From Planctomycetota bacterium (lineage in GTDB: Bacteria > Planctomycetota > Phycisphaerae > Phycisphaerales > UBA1924): 64,000 nt of DNA. This document shows, one piece after another, positions 37,539-50,678 of this stretch. The number at the start of each line of letters is the position of its first letter. Position 1 is the stretch's first letter. The notes beneath the pieces are model-generated. The model saw only the letters and a program-made list of their open reading frames with translations. It was not told the origin of the DNA and ran no database searches. Made by a program: the position numbers and the translations under genes. Where the stretch lies: NCBI GenBank assembly GCA_013285505.1, contig CP053450.1:3456796-3520795 (forward strand). The letters run 5' to 3'.

Positions 37539-37886
37539 TCAGTCGTCCTGGGACTCGTCCATCTGCAGCCCGGCGAGCGCGGTGAGCGGGTCGGGCGCGA
37601 ACTGGAACACCTTGTCGAGCCCGGTGACCATCATCACCGACCAGACCTCGTCGGACACGCCGCAGAGTCGCAGGTGGCTGCCCGCCTCGGCCAGCGTCTT
37701 CTTGAGCCGGAGCAGCTGCGCGAGGTTCGAGCTGTTGACGTAGGTCACGTTGGTGAAGTTGACCACGACCGACGGGACCTCGCCCTTGGACGAGATGAGG
37801 CGGTCGAGCAGGATCGCCAACTCCTCCGACAGCTGCGGCTCGTCGGCCAACTCGGTCACGATGATGTCTTCCGACCAGTCGGGCAT
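37539..37886 (-). CDS. STAS-domain protein (anti-anti-sigma type)
   Basis: 115 residues: N-terminal WSEDIIVTELADEPQLSEELAILLDRL, then VVVNFTNVTYVNSSNLAQLLRLKKTL with a candidate phosphoserine pair, then SHLRLCGVSDEVWSVMMVTGLDKVFQ. A second RsbV-like protein in addition to the one at 12559. No kinase gene adjoins it, so its partner lies elsewhere or is the RsbW-like protein at 12915. 77 bases from gyrA and on the same strand. Confidence 0.8.
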   Translation of the reverse strand: MPDWSEDIIVTELADEPQLSEELAILLDRLISSKGEVPSVVVNFTNVTYVNSSNLAQLLRLKKTLAEAGSHLRLCGVSDEVWSVMMVTGLDKVFQFAPDPLTALAGLQMDESQDD

Positions 37887-37963
37887 GGTGCCACCAGTGT
37901 ACAGCGTCGTCTCGGGCCCCGCCTCCGGCCGGCCACCCCGGGCCGCCCCGGCGCCGGGAAGGG

Positions 37964-40777
<2,814 letters not shown>

Positions 40778-40829
40778 AGAGGCGGTATCGTAGCGCGATC
40801 AGCCCCGCTCTGCCCGACAAAACAGCGGT

Positions 40830-42890
40830 TTACGGGCGTTCAGCGCCGGTCCCCGGAGGCCCCGATCCGGCCGGGGTCTGGGGGTCACGGGCCGCCCTTT
40901 CCACGGTGTCCAGCGAGCGGAGCAGCTCGGCCGTTGCCAGCATGGCCAGGGCGGTCGCCTCGGGCGGCTGATGGGGGTCCCAGACCGCCGCCCGGATGCC
41001 CCCACGGACCAGTTCCGGCCGGCCGGAGAACGCGGCGACCGCGGGCCCGGCCGCGAGTTGCTGCAGGAACCGCATCGCGTCGATCAGCCGGACGACCTCG
41101 CCGGGCATCTCCTCGGGCGTGGTCAGGCGGGGGTCGCGCAGCATCGTCGCGGCGAAGGCGATCGGGCGTGCGGAGTTCCACGTCGGCAGGCTCAGCCCGC
41201 CCGAGGTGAACACGATGCCGCCCTGCAGATCCCGCTCCTCGATCCCGGTGTCCCGGAGGGTGAGCTGGTAGGTCCAGACCGCGTCGCGCACCTCGCGCAG
41301 GTAGACCGCCGAGGCCACCGGGCCCTCGCCGGCCAGGGCCAGCTCGGCCCAGCCGACCCAGGGCATCAGGCCGACCATCCCGCCCTTGGGGGTTTCACGC
41401 ACGAGCGCGCGCAGCTGGCTCTCGGCGAACGCCCGGTCCTGCCCGGTGCGGGCGGCCCGCTCGGCGACCGCCCAGGCGAGCACCGCTTCGGCGACCGTGC
41501 CCCGCGGCGTGGCGAGGGGAGCCGCGGTGTGGGCCGCGAGCATCGACTCGCAGGTGCTGCAGCGCGCGCAGATCGGGTGCGTCGGCAAGATCCATCCCGT
41601 CGAGCACCACCCAGAGGATCGCACGCGACGCCGTCGTCGGCCGGAGCGATCTCGCCGGGATCGACGTGGGCGAGGTCGCCGAGGATCTGCCGTGCGGAAG
41701 TGCGCGCGCGCTCACGGGTCGGCTCCGGCAGCTGCGGCACCTCGGCCAGACGCGCGAGCCCGAGGGCGACGAGCGACTGCTGCGTGGGCAGGGCGACCGC
41801 CGGGTCGGCGACGCCTCGCGCGGCGTGGATCGTGCCCATCAGCCCGAGCCGGGCGTCGCTCTCGATGCGGATCGCCCCGGCGTGGTCGATCAGGCCCTCG
41901 GCGAAGCGGACGAGCGAGGCGGAGGTCACGGCGCTGCGCTCGACGATCTGGTTGCCGCGGGTGAGGAAGACCGGGGCGCCGTCCGGCCCCACGCTGGCGA
42001 CGTGCACGACGTCGAAGCGGTAGAAGGCCACGCCCCGCTCGGACTGGAGATCGACGAGCAGTTCGACGCCGAGCCGCGGGGTCTTCGAGCAGCATCGCGG
42101 CCATGGCTGCGAGGCGGACCGCCGGGGCGGTGCCCGAGGCCATCAGTTGTGAGGGGAACTCCACGGCCCACAGCTCACCTGCCCGCACCGCCACGCCGGT
42201 GAGACCCGGGCGGACCGCCGTGTCGGGGTTGAGCAGCTCGGTGCGGCTGAGCGGCGTGAACGGCCCGGCCAGCTCGACGCTGAGGGTGAGATCGGCGGTG
42301 AGCTCGGGCATGAGCTCGGCGCCCAGCACGCCTCCGCGCGGCAGGAGCTCGCGGCGGATCGCCACCTTGGCTCGCCCTGTCGCGAGCGCGAGTGCGAACG
42401 GGGCATCGACCGCGCCGGACCGGACGACCTCGCTTGCGTCGCCGACGGGTCTGCCGTGCTGGTAGGCGGACACCCGGACCGCGGCTGCGGGGGTCTCGAA
42501 GTTCTCGGGCTCCTTCCACTCGCGGAGCCACGACTCGACGGCGGCGTAGGCGTCCATGGCCTCGGACGGGTTGGGCAGCCTTGCCCCCAACGCGGTCGCG
42601 TCCGGTCTCCCGGCGAGGAGGTCGGCGAGGGGATCGGCCGGCTGGTTCTCGGACGCTGGGGTCGGCTGCGCGCGCGCGGTGATGGCGGGCAGGGCGACGA
42701 CGATCGTGAACGCGAGGGCGATCAGGGGGGCCGTGGTGAGGCTCGCCGCGAGGGTTGGTCCGGGTGCGGCTGCGCGGCATCGTGTTGCCCCGGCACCACG
42801 CCTGGTGTCGCCGGGCAACCACGATCGGCACAACCGGTACACTTTCTCGGACGCGGATCGGGCCGCAGGGCCTTCAGGGGGCGTTGGCAT
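40830..42890 (-). CDS. Large secreted protein of unknown function, three frameshifts
   Basis: About 685 residues after repair. The N-terminal region has a long polar head and a signal-like stretch (TTAPLIALAFTIVVALPAITARAQ). The body includes RLGVELLVDLQSERGVAFYRFDVVHVASVGPDGAPVFL, then RAILWVVLDGMDLADAPDLRAL and ESMLAAHTAAPLATPRGTVAEAVLAWAVAERA. The C-terminal half (GGMVGLMPWVGWAELALAGEGPVASAVYLREVRDAVW) looks helical. Family not recognised. Extra bases at about 42078-42081, 41621-41632 and 41551-41560; three together keep the total length a multiple of three. The first ATG before the signal is 42890, but the frame is open further upstream. 52 bases before gyrA on the same strand. Confidence 0.6.
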
Positions 42891-42959
42891 TGTGTCGCGG
42901 CACGGTTGGCACACCGGTTGTATCTCTCTTTCTCGTCGGACAAAATTGGAGAGACGAAA

Positions 42960-43040
42960 ATGGCAGCACTTATCAAAGTTACCAGCAACCACCAGCGGAT
43001 CGCCCTTCTCGCCCTGATGAGCTTCCTGGCGATGTGCTGA
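42960..43040 (+). CDS. Possible 26-residue hydrophobic small protein
   Basis: ATG at 42960 preceded by GGAGAG and six bases; reads MAALIKVTSNHQRIALLALM and ends FLAMC. The second half is a short hydrophobic stretch. It stands alone in the 309-base gap between the secreted protein gene and rpsA, in an unusually A/T-rich patch (about 42920-42980), and is followed by a terminator that works in this direction (43119-43157). No convincing promoter pair was found, and the A/T-rich patch may instead be the promoter of the minus-strand gene. Confidence 0.35.
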   Translation: MAALIKVTSNHQRIALLALMSFLAMC

Positions 43041-43118
43041 ACGGTTGCCGGCCCCCGCCGGCGGAAGTGTACCCCCACCACCCCTAAGGCCATCTGGTCG
43101 CCATCTGGCAAAACGAAA

Positions 43119-43157
43119 GGCAGCCCGGGCCGTTGACCCGGGCTGCCGTCAGTTTTT
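43119..43157. terminator. Bidirectional terminator between rpsA and the small plus-strand ORF
   Basis: A perfect 11-pair stem GGCAGCCCGGG/CCCGGGCTGCC with a seven-base loop. Rightward it is followed by GTCAGTTTTT, leftward by TTTCGTTTT, so it can end rpsA transcripts and any plus-strand transcript from the gap. Confidence 0.85.
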
Positions 43158-43199
43158 CATCGCGGTCTGACGCGGCGTGATGCACGCCGCGGAGCCGGC

Positions 43200-44975
43200 T
43201 TAGAACTGGATCTTGTCGGTGCCCATGGACCCGTGGTCGTCCATGCCGCCTCGGCTGGGCATGTCGCCCATGCCGCCGCCACCGCCGCTGCCGCTGCCGG
43301 ACTCGTAGTCGTCGCCGGATGCGGAGGTATCGCCCCACTGGGCCCGCTTCAGCGAGAGGCCGATCTTGCGGTCGGTGATGTCGACGCGGAGGATCTTGAC
43401 GTCGATCTCGTCGCCGGCCTTGACCACGTCCTGCGGGTTCTCGACCTTGTGGTCGGCCAGCTCGGAGATGTGCAGCAGGCCTTCCAGATCATCCTCGAGC
43501 TCGACGAAGACGCCGAAGTTGGTGATCTTGGTGACGTGGCCGCGGACGACCATGCCCGGCTTGTAGGCGTCGGGGATGGCGTGGACCCAGGGGTCCTCGC
43601 TGAGCTGCTTCATGCCGAGGCTGATGCGCTGCTTGTCGCGGTCCACCTCGAGCACGACGCACTTGACGCCGTCGCCCTTCTTGACCAGCTCGTTGGGGTG
43701 GGTGATCTTCTTGGTCCAGGACATGTCGGAGACGTGGAGCAGGCCGTCGATGCCGGGCTCGATCTCGACAAACGCGCCGTAGTTGGCGAGGTTGCGGACG
43801 TCGCCCTCGATGACCGTCCCGGGGGGGTACTTCTCGCCGACGAGTTCCCACGGGTTGACCTCGGTCTGCTTCATGCCGAGGCTGATCTCCTGCTTGTCCT
43901 TGTCGATGTCGAGGACAACGACGTCGACTTCCTGCCCGGGCTCGACCATCTCGGAGGGGTGGTTGACGCGGCGGGTCCAGGACATCTCGGAGATGTGGAC
44001 CAGACCCTCGATGCCGTCCTCGAGGCGGATGAACGCGCCGTAGGACATGAGGTTGACCACCTCGCCGCGGATGCGGGAGCCGACGGGGTACTTGGCCTCG
44101 ATCTCCTCCCAGGGGCTGGATTCCTTCTGCTTGAGGCCGAGGGCGATCTTCTCTTTCTCGAGGTCGATGTTGAGGATCTTGACCTCGAGCTTGTCGTCGA
44201 TCTTGACCATCTCGGAGGGGTGGTTGACCCGGCCCCAGGACATGTCGGTGATGTGAAGCAGGCCGTCGATGCCGCCGAGGTCAACGAACACGCCGAAGTC
44301 GGCGATGTTCTTGACGGTGCCGTTGACGATGTCGCCCTCGTTGAGGGTCTCGAGCAGACGCTTCTTGGCGGTGTCGCGCTCTTCCTCGATCAGCTTGCGG
44401 CGGCTGATGACGATGTTGCGACGCTCGGGGTCGATCTTGAGGATCTGGGCCCGGATCTTGCGGCCGATGAAGTCGCCGATCTCGTGGGGGCGGCGGATGT
44501 CCACCTGGCTGGCGGGCAGGAAGACCGGCACGCCGATGTCGACGAGCAGGCCGCCCTTGATCTTCCGCATGACGGTGCCCTCGATGACATCGTCCTCGTT
44601 GGTCGAATCGACGATCCGCTGCCAGTTGATCATGCGGTCGGCGCGGCGCTTGGAGAGCTGGATGAGCCCGCCCTCGCCGTCGAGCGACTCGAGCAGGACG
44701 TCGATGGTGTCGCCGGCGCGGATCTCTTCGTCGCCGAACTCTTCCTTGGGGATGAGGCCCTCACTCTTGAGGCCGACCTCGACGACGACGTCGTCTCCGG
44801 CCATCCCGATGATGCGTCCCTTGATCAGCTTGCCGGGCGACACATCGCCCAACTCCTTGCCGAGCAGCTCCTCCATCGCCTCTTCGGTGGACTTGTCTTC
44901 GAACATCCCCTGCAGCAGGGCGTCCGCGTCTGTGTCTGTCACTCCGAGCGAGGCAATCAGCGTCTCATCGATCAT
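43200..44975 (-). CDS. rpsA: 30S ribosomal protein S1
   Basis: Binds mRNA at the ribosome. 591 residues with six S1 OB-fold domains in a row, starting near residues 50, 130, 215, 300, 385 and 470 (for example GDIVNGTVKNIADFGVFVDLG, GSRIRGEVVNLMSYGAFIRLE, GTVIEGDVRNLANYGAFVEIE). A Gly/Ser/Asp-rich tail ends DKIQF. Domains three to six carry the classic DGLLHI(T/S)DMSW pattern. Six domains and this length match proteobacterial-type S1. The AAGGAACG before the ATG is the likely ribosome-binding site. Confidence 0.95.
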   Translation of the reverse strand: MIDETLIASLGVTDTDADALLQGMFEDKSTEEAMEELLGKELGDVSPGKLIKGRIIGMAGDDVVVEVGLKSEGLIPKEEFGDEEIRAGDTIDVLLESLDGEGGLIQLSKRRADRMINWQRIVDSTNEDDVIEGTVMRKIKGGLLVDIGVPVFLPASQVDIRRPHEIGDFIGRKIRAQILKIDPERRNIVISRRKLIEEERDTAKKRLLETLNEGDIVNGTVKNIADFGVFVDLGGIDGLLHITDMSWGRVNHPSEMVKIDDKLEVKILNIDLEKEKIALGLKQKESSPWEEIEAKYPVGSRIRGEVVNLMSYGAFIRLEDGIEGLVHISEMSWTRRVNHPSEMVEPGQEVDVVVLDIDKDKQEISLGMKQTEVNPWELVGEKYPPGTVIEGDVRNLANYGAFVEIEPGIDGLLHVSDMSWTKKITHPNELVKKGDGVKCVVLEVDRDKQRISLGMKQLSEDPWVHAIPDAYKPGMVVRGHVTKITNFGVFVELEDDLEGLLHISELADHKVENPQDVVKAGDEIDVKILRVDITDRKIGLSLKRAQWGDTSASGDDYESGSGSGGGGGMGDMPSRGGMDDHGSMGTDKIQF

Positions 44976-45046
44976 GTGCTAGCGTTCCTTCCGGATGCCT
45001 TGGGACGCGCGTCGGGTCGGTGTGTGACGCGGGCAAGACACCCACA

Positions 45047-45066
45047 GCCGCGGTCAGAACCGCGGC
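45047..45066 (-). promoter_or_regulatory. Hairpin in the rpsA leader
   Basis: A perfect eight-pair stem GCCGCGGT/ACCGCGGC with a four-base loop, 72 bases before the rpsA start in the 266-base divergent gap. S1 is autoregulated through its own leader in E. coli; a similar use here is only a guess. Confidence 0.3.
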
Positions 45067-45241
45067 CGACCCCAGATTCGGGGCGGTTGACGTGTTGTGA
45101 ACCACCGGGCCCCGCACCACGCGGAGGCCGCGGACCGACCCACCGAACCTGCAAGCCTAGCACCCGGGCGAGCCTTGGGAAAGCCCCGAGACACTGTCCG
45201 GGAGGGGGTCTACGACTACCATCGGCTACAGGAGACCCCCC

Positions 45242-46018
45242 ATGCAGGACTGGTTGGAAGGACGTGTTGCGGTAATCACAGGGGCCTCGGCCGGGATCGG
45301 CGAGGCCATCGCCCGGGACTTTGCCCGCCGCGGCGGCCGGCTGGTGATCAACGCCCGGCGCGAGAATCGGCTCAATGAGATCGCCCAGGACCTCGGCCCC
45401 GACCGGGTGGCGGTCGTCGCGGGCGACGCGGGAGACGACGGCACCATCGAACGGCTGTTCTCGACCGCCAGGGAGCGATTCGACGAAGAACCCGACCTGA
45501 TCGTGGTCAACGCCGGGCGGGGGCTCAACGGCTCGGTGACCACCTCGGACACGGCCGAATGGGAAGAGATGATCCGGGTCAACCTGCTCGGGGCGGCCAA
45601 GCTGATGCGGGCCGCGGCTCACCATCTGCTCGCCGACATCGAGAACTCCGGCGTCTCCTGGCAGCAGGAGGCCCGCGACATCGTGGTTCTGGGCTCGACG
45701 GTCGGGCGGCACGTCTCGCCGTTCAGCTCGATGTACGGCTCGACGAAGTTCGCGGTGAACTCGCTGGCCGAGGCGCTGCGTCGCGAGATCGGGCCCAAGG
45801 GCGTCCGCGTCTCCCTCATCGAGCCGGGCTTCGTGCGGAGTGAGTTTCAGGGGGTGGCGGGGTACGCCGAGGACTGGTTCGCCGAGGTCGTTGACCGCAT
45901 CGGGCCGGTGCTGACGCCCGAGGACTGCGCGGAGATCATCTCGTTTATCGTGAGCCGGCCCCCGGCGGTGCACCTGAGCGACGCCCTGATCCGGCCGACG
46001 CGGCAGGACTATCCGTAA
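45242..46018 (+). CDS. Short-chain dehydrogenase/reductase
   Basis: A classical SDR of 258 residues. Cofactor motif TGASAGIGEAIARDFARRGG is near residues 13-32, with VNAGRG (NNAG equivalent), the catalytic Ser in VLGSTVGRHVS, and the Tyr/Lys pair YGSTK near residue 164, followed by EPGFVRSEF. Oxidises or reduces an unknown alcohol/ketone; the RR after strand two (NARRENRL) suggests NADP. ATG 45242 follows CAGGAGACCCCCC. Stands alone, facing the sulfotransferase gene. Confidence 0.88.
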   Translation: MQDWLEGRVAVITGASAGIGEAIARDFARRGGRLVINARRENRLNEIAQDLGPDRVAVVAGDAGDDGTIERLFSTARERFDEEPDLIVVNAGRGLNGSVTTSDTAEWEEMIRVNLLGAAKLMRAAAHHLLADIENSGVSWQQEARDIVVLGSTVGRHVSPFSSMYGSTKFAVNSLAEALRREIGPKGVRVSLIEPGFVRSEFQGVAGYAEDWFAEVVDRIGPVLTPEDCAEIISFIVSRPPAVHLSDALIRPTRQDYP

Positions 46019-46028
46019 GACGAACGGT

Positions 46029-46049
46029 GCCCGGGCCGTCGGCCCGGGC
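46029..46049. terminator. Hairpin between convergent genes
   Basis: GCCCGGGCC, GTC, GGCCCGGGC: a nine-pair perfect stem with a three-base loop in the 30-base gap between the SDR and sulfotransferase stops. No T tract on either side. Confidence 0.5.
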
Positions 46050-46750
46050 TAGTGACGCTCCCCGGCGTCCGGCTCCCGCTTGTAGAGCCGGTCCACCGCT
46101 TGGTCGCGTTGCGAATCGGTGGGCTCGCCGCCGCTGCCTGAGAAGAGCATCTCGAGGATCTTCTTGGTCTCCTCGGTGCTGTTGACGTGCGGGAAGGCCG
46201 CGTCGGGCACAGCCACGCCGAGGAACTCACAGAGCGGGCCCCACCCCTGCTTGACCTCGTAGACCAGCAGGCGGTCCGGATCGATCGTCGCCTTGACCTC
46301 TTCGGTGTGCCGCTTGAAGCACTCGACCATGTGCGCGCGCTCATGGATGCGGCCGCCGAATTTGTCCCAGATCGTGCGCCGGTTGAGCTCGCCGAACGGG
46401 GTGCCGGAGATGTTCTCGACCATCTTCGGCGACATGATCGTCGCGTAGATCGAGTCGAACCAGGTGTCGGGGTCTCGGACCGAGAGCAGGACCTTGGCGT
46501 TCGGGTAGGCCTCGGCGATCTCGCGGTAGTAGCTGCTGGCCGGGAAGTCCACGCACGCCTGGTAGGCGCCGAAGATCGCGTCCCAGTCCGGCTTGCCGGC
46601 GACGACGTCCATCCACCGATCGATGTGGGCGGGCTGCTCGATGACCTCGGTCATGTGGTAGCAGGGGGCAAACCCCAACTGCTCCAGCGCGAGCTTGAGT
46701 GAGGCGGTGCCCGTCCGGCCGAAGCCAGCTCCGATAATCTGTAATGCCAT
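46049..46750 (-). CDS. Sulfotransferase-family protein
   Basis: 233 residues with an N-terminal PAPS-binding loop GAGFGRTGTASLKLALEQLG (residues 7-26), the PCYHM motif, and VLLSVRDPDTWFDSIYATI, where Arg and Ser of the 3'-phosphate site are expected. This matches the P-loop sulfotransferase group often labelled NAD-dependent epimerase-associated or sulfotransferase family 4. The acceptor is unknown. Ends with REPDAGERH. Its own promoter must lie in the 84-base gap to the M16 peptidase gene. Confidence 0.82.
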   Translation of the reverse strand: MALQIIGAGFGRTGTASLKLALEQLGFAPCYHMTEVIEQPAHIDRWMDVVAGKPDWDAIFGAYQACVDFPASSYYREIAEAYPNAKVLLSVRDPDTWFDSIYATIMSPKMVENISGTPFGELNRRTIWDKFGGRIHERAHMVECFKRHTEEVKATIDPDRLLVYEVKQGWGPLCEFLGVAVPDAAFPHVNSTEETKKILEMLFSGSGGEPTDSQRDQAVDRLYKREPDAGERH

Positions 46751-46834
46751 GTGGGTCTCTCCGTACGCCGCCGAGAACAGGTCGGCGTTGGGGGTGAGAG
46801 TACCACGGCGTGCTCCCGGATGTAGGCCGTCCGG

Positions 46835-48062
46835 CTACCCGTCCGCCCCCGGCACCAACCGCCCCGCGATCTTGGGCGTGATCGGGAAGGCCCCGAGCAT
46901 GTCACGCACGTCGCCGAGCGTCACCGCGTCGATGCAGGCGAGCTCGACCTCGAGCGGGGTGTATTTGTGCTGCAGCGTCCACTGGCGGCCCAACCGCATC
47001 ATCCGGCCCATCGGCCGCTCGCCCTGGAGGGTCACACCCGTCGCGAGCTTGGCGCGGAGCTTGGCGAGGTCGTCGGCCTCGAGTGAATCGCTCAGCCCCT
47101 GGCACTCTCGCTCGACCACGCCCCAGACCTCGTCGGCCTTGCCCGGGTCGCAGCTGGCGTAGACGAAAAACTCCCCCACCCCTTCGTGCCCGTCGTAGGC
47201 CGCCTGGGCCTCGTCGGCGAGCCCGGTCTCGAGCAGGGCCCAGTGCAGGCGGGAGTTGTCGGCCCCGCCCAGCACCTGCGAGGCGAGCATCGCGGCGTAG
47301 CGCCGGTCGTCGTTGCCGTCGGGCGCGTCGGCCAGGCCGAGCAGGTAGGCCCGGGCGACCTTGTCGTCGGTCAGCGAGAACCGCTCGGCGTTGGTCGCGG
47401 GGCGGGCGGCGTCGCGCGAGGCGTCGGTGCGTTCCCAGTGGCCGCAGAGCTCGGCGATCTGGGCGACCGAGGCGTCGAAGTCGATCTTGCCGGCCAGCGC
47501 GACGGTGGTGTTGTCCGCCGAGTAGCGGGCCTTAAAGTAGCCGTCCATCTGGTCGCGGGAGAGGTCGGTGATCGTCTCAACGGTGCCGAGGACGCGGTGG
47601 CGCAGTGCGTGCGGCGCGTAGTAGCGGTCCACGCACTCCTCGTAGAGCACCCAGAAGGGGTTGTCCTTGTACATGGCGATTTCTTCGAGGATGACACCCT
47701 TCTCGGTGTCGAAGTCGTCCTGCCGGAGCGAGGGCCGCATCATCCTGCCGAGCACGTCGAGCGCCGGCGGCGTGGCCTCCGGCAGGACGTGGGCGTAGAA
47801 GCAGGTGATCTCGTTGGACGTGAAGGCGTTGTTGCTCGCGCCCAGGTCGTCGAAGGCCTGGTTGATCGCCTCGGCCGAGAGATCGTCGGTGCCCTTGAAC
47901 ATCATGTGCTCGAGGAAGTGGCTGACGCCCATGACCGGGCTGCGCTCGTCGCGCGCCGGTGCGGACAAAGAAGCCGGCCGCGGCCGACGCGGCCGCGTCG
48001 TCGATCTCGGCGATAATGGTGAGCCCGTTGGGCAGTTCGTGCTGTCGGAATTGCAATGCCAT
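46835..48062 (-). CDS. M16-family zinc peptidase, frameshifted
   Basis: About 408 residues after repair. It has the inverted zinc motif HFLEH near residue 50 (GVSHFLEHMMFKGTDDLSAEAINQAFDDLGASNNAFTS) and, about 75 residues on, the Glu ligand region (EEIAMYKDNP). A C-terminal inactive-like half runs through GGADNSRLHWALLETG. Removing one base around 47949-47957 joins FFVRTGAR to DERSPVMGVSHFLEH. Same group as mitochondrial processing peptidase and bacterial PqqL/YmxG-like proteins; degrades peptides or trims leaders. Single M16 unit, so it may act as a dimer. Confidence 0.9.
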
Positions 48063-48115
48063 GCCGGAGTGTACAGACCCGGCTCCGGTGGGAGCGTCGC
48101 CCCGGGGTTCCCGGC

Positions 48116-49631
48116 TCAGGCGGCCTTGGCCCGTGGCTGGAAGACCCGCATGCTCCCGCCGCCGTTGGCCTGGCTGGCCTCGATCGCCTTGGCGCAGGCC
48201 AGGACCAGTTGCCGCGGCTCTTTGAAGATGTCGCGGGTCTCCGGCTCAAGGGCGGCGACGCCGACGCTGGTGGTAAACCGCAGGGGCTGGTTTGTCGCGG
48301 GCGCGGTCCAATCGGTCATGTCGCGTGCCAGGTCGGCGACGAACGCCTCGGCGAGTGCGGTCGCGGTCTGGCGGCCCATGCCGGGGAGGACGATCGCGAA
48401 CGTGCCGCGGGTCACGTGGCAGACCGCGCCGCCCTGCCCGTCGAAGACGAGCCTGAGCAGACCCGCGAGGCCCATGACGGCTTCGTCGTCGGCCGCACTC
48501 GCCCTGCGAGGCCGCGAGGTCGGCGAAGTCGTCGATCACGACCTCGACCAGCGACAGCATCTCGTCGTTCTCTGCGGCGTACCGGAAGCCCTCCCGCACG
48601 GCGATCTCGAAGCCCCCGGGTCCGACTGTGCCGGTCAGCGGGTCGGTGTCGCTGCCGGCGAGTACTGAGCCCTCTGGCGCGGCCGGCGGGTTCCCCTCGC
48701 CGCTGCCGGTCGATTTGCGCATCAGCGTCACGGCCTGCTTGCTGGCGGCCGCGAGCACCGCCTCGGGGTCGGTGTACGACCCAATGTCGAGCTTGAAGAG
48801 CGACGCCATCTCGCGCCCCGCCTCGGCGACGGTGGTCACGATCTCGTCCACCGTGGCGGAGTCGAGCTCGTACCAGGCCTTGGACTTCTCGTACAGCGCC
48901 TGCAGCGGGGCCTTCGCGTCCTCGAGCGTGAGCACATCGTGGACGAAGTTCCCGAGTCCGACGAAGCGGACGTGGTCCTGGAACGTGCCCGGTGCCGCCG
49001 AGGGGCGCTCGTGGTACTTGACCGGGAGCGACAGCTCTTCGGGCAGCTTCCACCGCTCCACCAGCATGGCGCCGATCGCCGGGTGCTGCAGGTCGAGCAT
49101 CTGCAGTTCGTGCCGCACCAGGTCGCGGTGATTGCTCCCGGCGGACTGCAGGACTTCGACGTACTTGCGGCCGAGGGCCTTGTACATCGCGATCATGCCG
49201 ACGTCCTGGAGTAGGCCTCCGAGGAAGACTTCGTCGCCTATCTCGAACCCTGCGCGCTCGGCGACTACCTTGCCCGCGACGCCGGTGAAGAGCCCGCGTC
49301 GCCAGTACGACGCGTAGTCGAACCCGCCCGAGTCGTTGGGGTCGTGGATCGAATCGGCGAGGGAGAAGCCGAGTGCCAGGCTCTTGACCGGCGAGAGGCC
49401 GAGCATGACGATGGCCTTGTCGATTGTGGCGCACCGCTTGCGGAGGCCGTAGAAGCTGGAGTTGACGGTCTTGAGAACCTTGGCGGTGAGTCCCTGATCG
49501 TTCTGGATGACCCGGGCGAGTTCTTTGAGCGAAACATCCACATCCGCCGTGAGTTCGATCACCTGCAACGCGACCGCCGGAAGCGACGGCAGGTTCGGGC
49601 AGCCCAGGATCTTCTCAAGCTCAGGGTTCAT
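48116..49631 (-). CDS. HDOD signalling protein with degenerate GGDEF-like C-terminus, frameshifted
   Basis: About 504 residues after repair. HDOD domain at about 10-215: PSLPAVALQVIELTADVDVSL, NDQGLTAKVLKTVNSSFYGL, FLGGLLQDVGMIAMYKALG, with the HD pair replaced as usual. The C-terminal region from about 330 (TDPLTGTVGPGGFEIAVREGF, then GAVCHVTRGTFAIVLPGMGRQTATALAEAF, then TTSVGVAAL) follows the GGDEF fold, but the GG[DE]EF site reads TRGTF, so it should not make c-di-GMP. An extra base around 48491-48496 splits the gene. HDOD proteins are regulators of stress, motility and c-di-GMP circuits. Clean start at 49631. Confidence 0.8.
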
Positions 49632-49858
49632 GGTGTCTACCGACTCTGGTTCCGCGTGACGAGGCGATGCTCATCCCGCGGTCTCAATATCGGCTCACGC
49701 CCCGGCCCGGTAGAGCCGCGAAGGGCACTTTCGGTCCAACCAAAGCACGACCGGCTGAGGTCGCGCGGAGCTACTCAGTCCAAGAACGAGATTCATGAAT
49801 CACACGTTCGGGTGTTGGGTGGAATTCCCCCGCCGTGTGCGGGACTCTCGCCCCCCTG

Positions 49859-50591
49859 TCAGGACACCAGCCCCGATTCACCGAACACCGGCCGCATCGT
49901 CGGCAGCTCGTCGCCCAGCACGTGCCGCAAATAGGATCCCAGCAGGCGATTTGCCCGTGAAACGCTCGCCGGGTCGCCTTCCGGGACCATTCTCTCGCCG
50001 GAAAACCTTGCCAACCACGCCAGCGTCTCCGGTCGGACCCGCCAGCCGTCGGGGCGGGCCCGGGCCGCGTCGCCGGCCAGAAACACACCCTCGCGGGGCA
50101 GGAAGCAGACCGCGGCGTCCGGCTCGACCCGGCCCTGCGGCATGGCCGGGGTGTACCCGGTCTCGGCCAGCACCGCCCACTGCGCGCAGCAGCGACTCTT
50201 CGGTGCGGTCGGCGAGCGTCTCGAAGACCTCGACCATCCGGTGGTACAGACCCGGGTGCGGGTCGGCGTCCGTCACCGCGTGGTGCAGCAGATCCACCAG
50301 ATACGAGCCGACGTAGAACGCCCGCAGCGACCGCCGCACGCCGGTGTAGGCGTCGCGGAGGTCCCAGGACGTGATGGTCGCGAGCGAGCCGTTGGACCGG
50401 ACGATCGCGACGACCTCGCCACGGGTGAGCAGCTCGAGTCCCCCTGAAAACGGGGCTTTTTCGCGCTTCGAACCCTTGGCGATGCCGCGGACGATGCCGT
50501 GCTCGCATGAGAACAGGGAGACCGTCTGGCTGGTCTCAGACCAGTCCCAGTGGCGGATACAGATCGCGTCATCCCTGATCGTCGTGCCCAC
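49859..50591 (-). CDS. recO: DNA repair protein RecO, frameshifted
   Basis: Helps load RecA at gaps together with RecF/RecR. About 243 residues after repair. The N-terminal OB-fold (DDAICIRHWDWSETSQTVSLFSCEHGIVRGIAKGSKREKAPFSGGLELLT) matches the family, followed by YVGSYLVDLLHHAV and a C-terminal helical part with CFLPREGVFLA in place of the usual zinc-binding cysteines, only one of which remains. One extra base at about 50181-50188 breaks the frame (SLL joined to AQWAVLAETGY). The GTG at 50591 is chosen as start; the frame is open well beyond it without family similarity. Confidence 0.85.
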
Positions 50592-50678
50592 AGCCGAGAG
50601 CCTAGAGCCGGGCCGCGGCTCACGCGCGGGCGTCCGCCGATTCGAGTATCGGGAAGCCGACCGGACTATGGTCCGGCC

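Noticed and set aside
49632..49858. tRNA or small RNA in the gap between the HDOD gene and recO
   Set aside because: No cloverleaf, no T-loop TTCGA motif in position and no CCA end; only scattered short palindromes.
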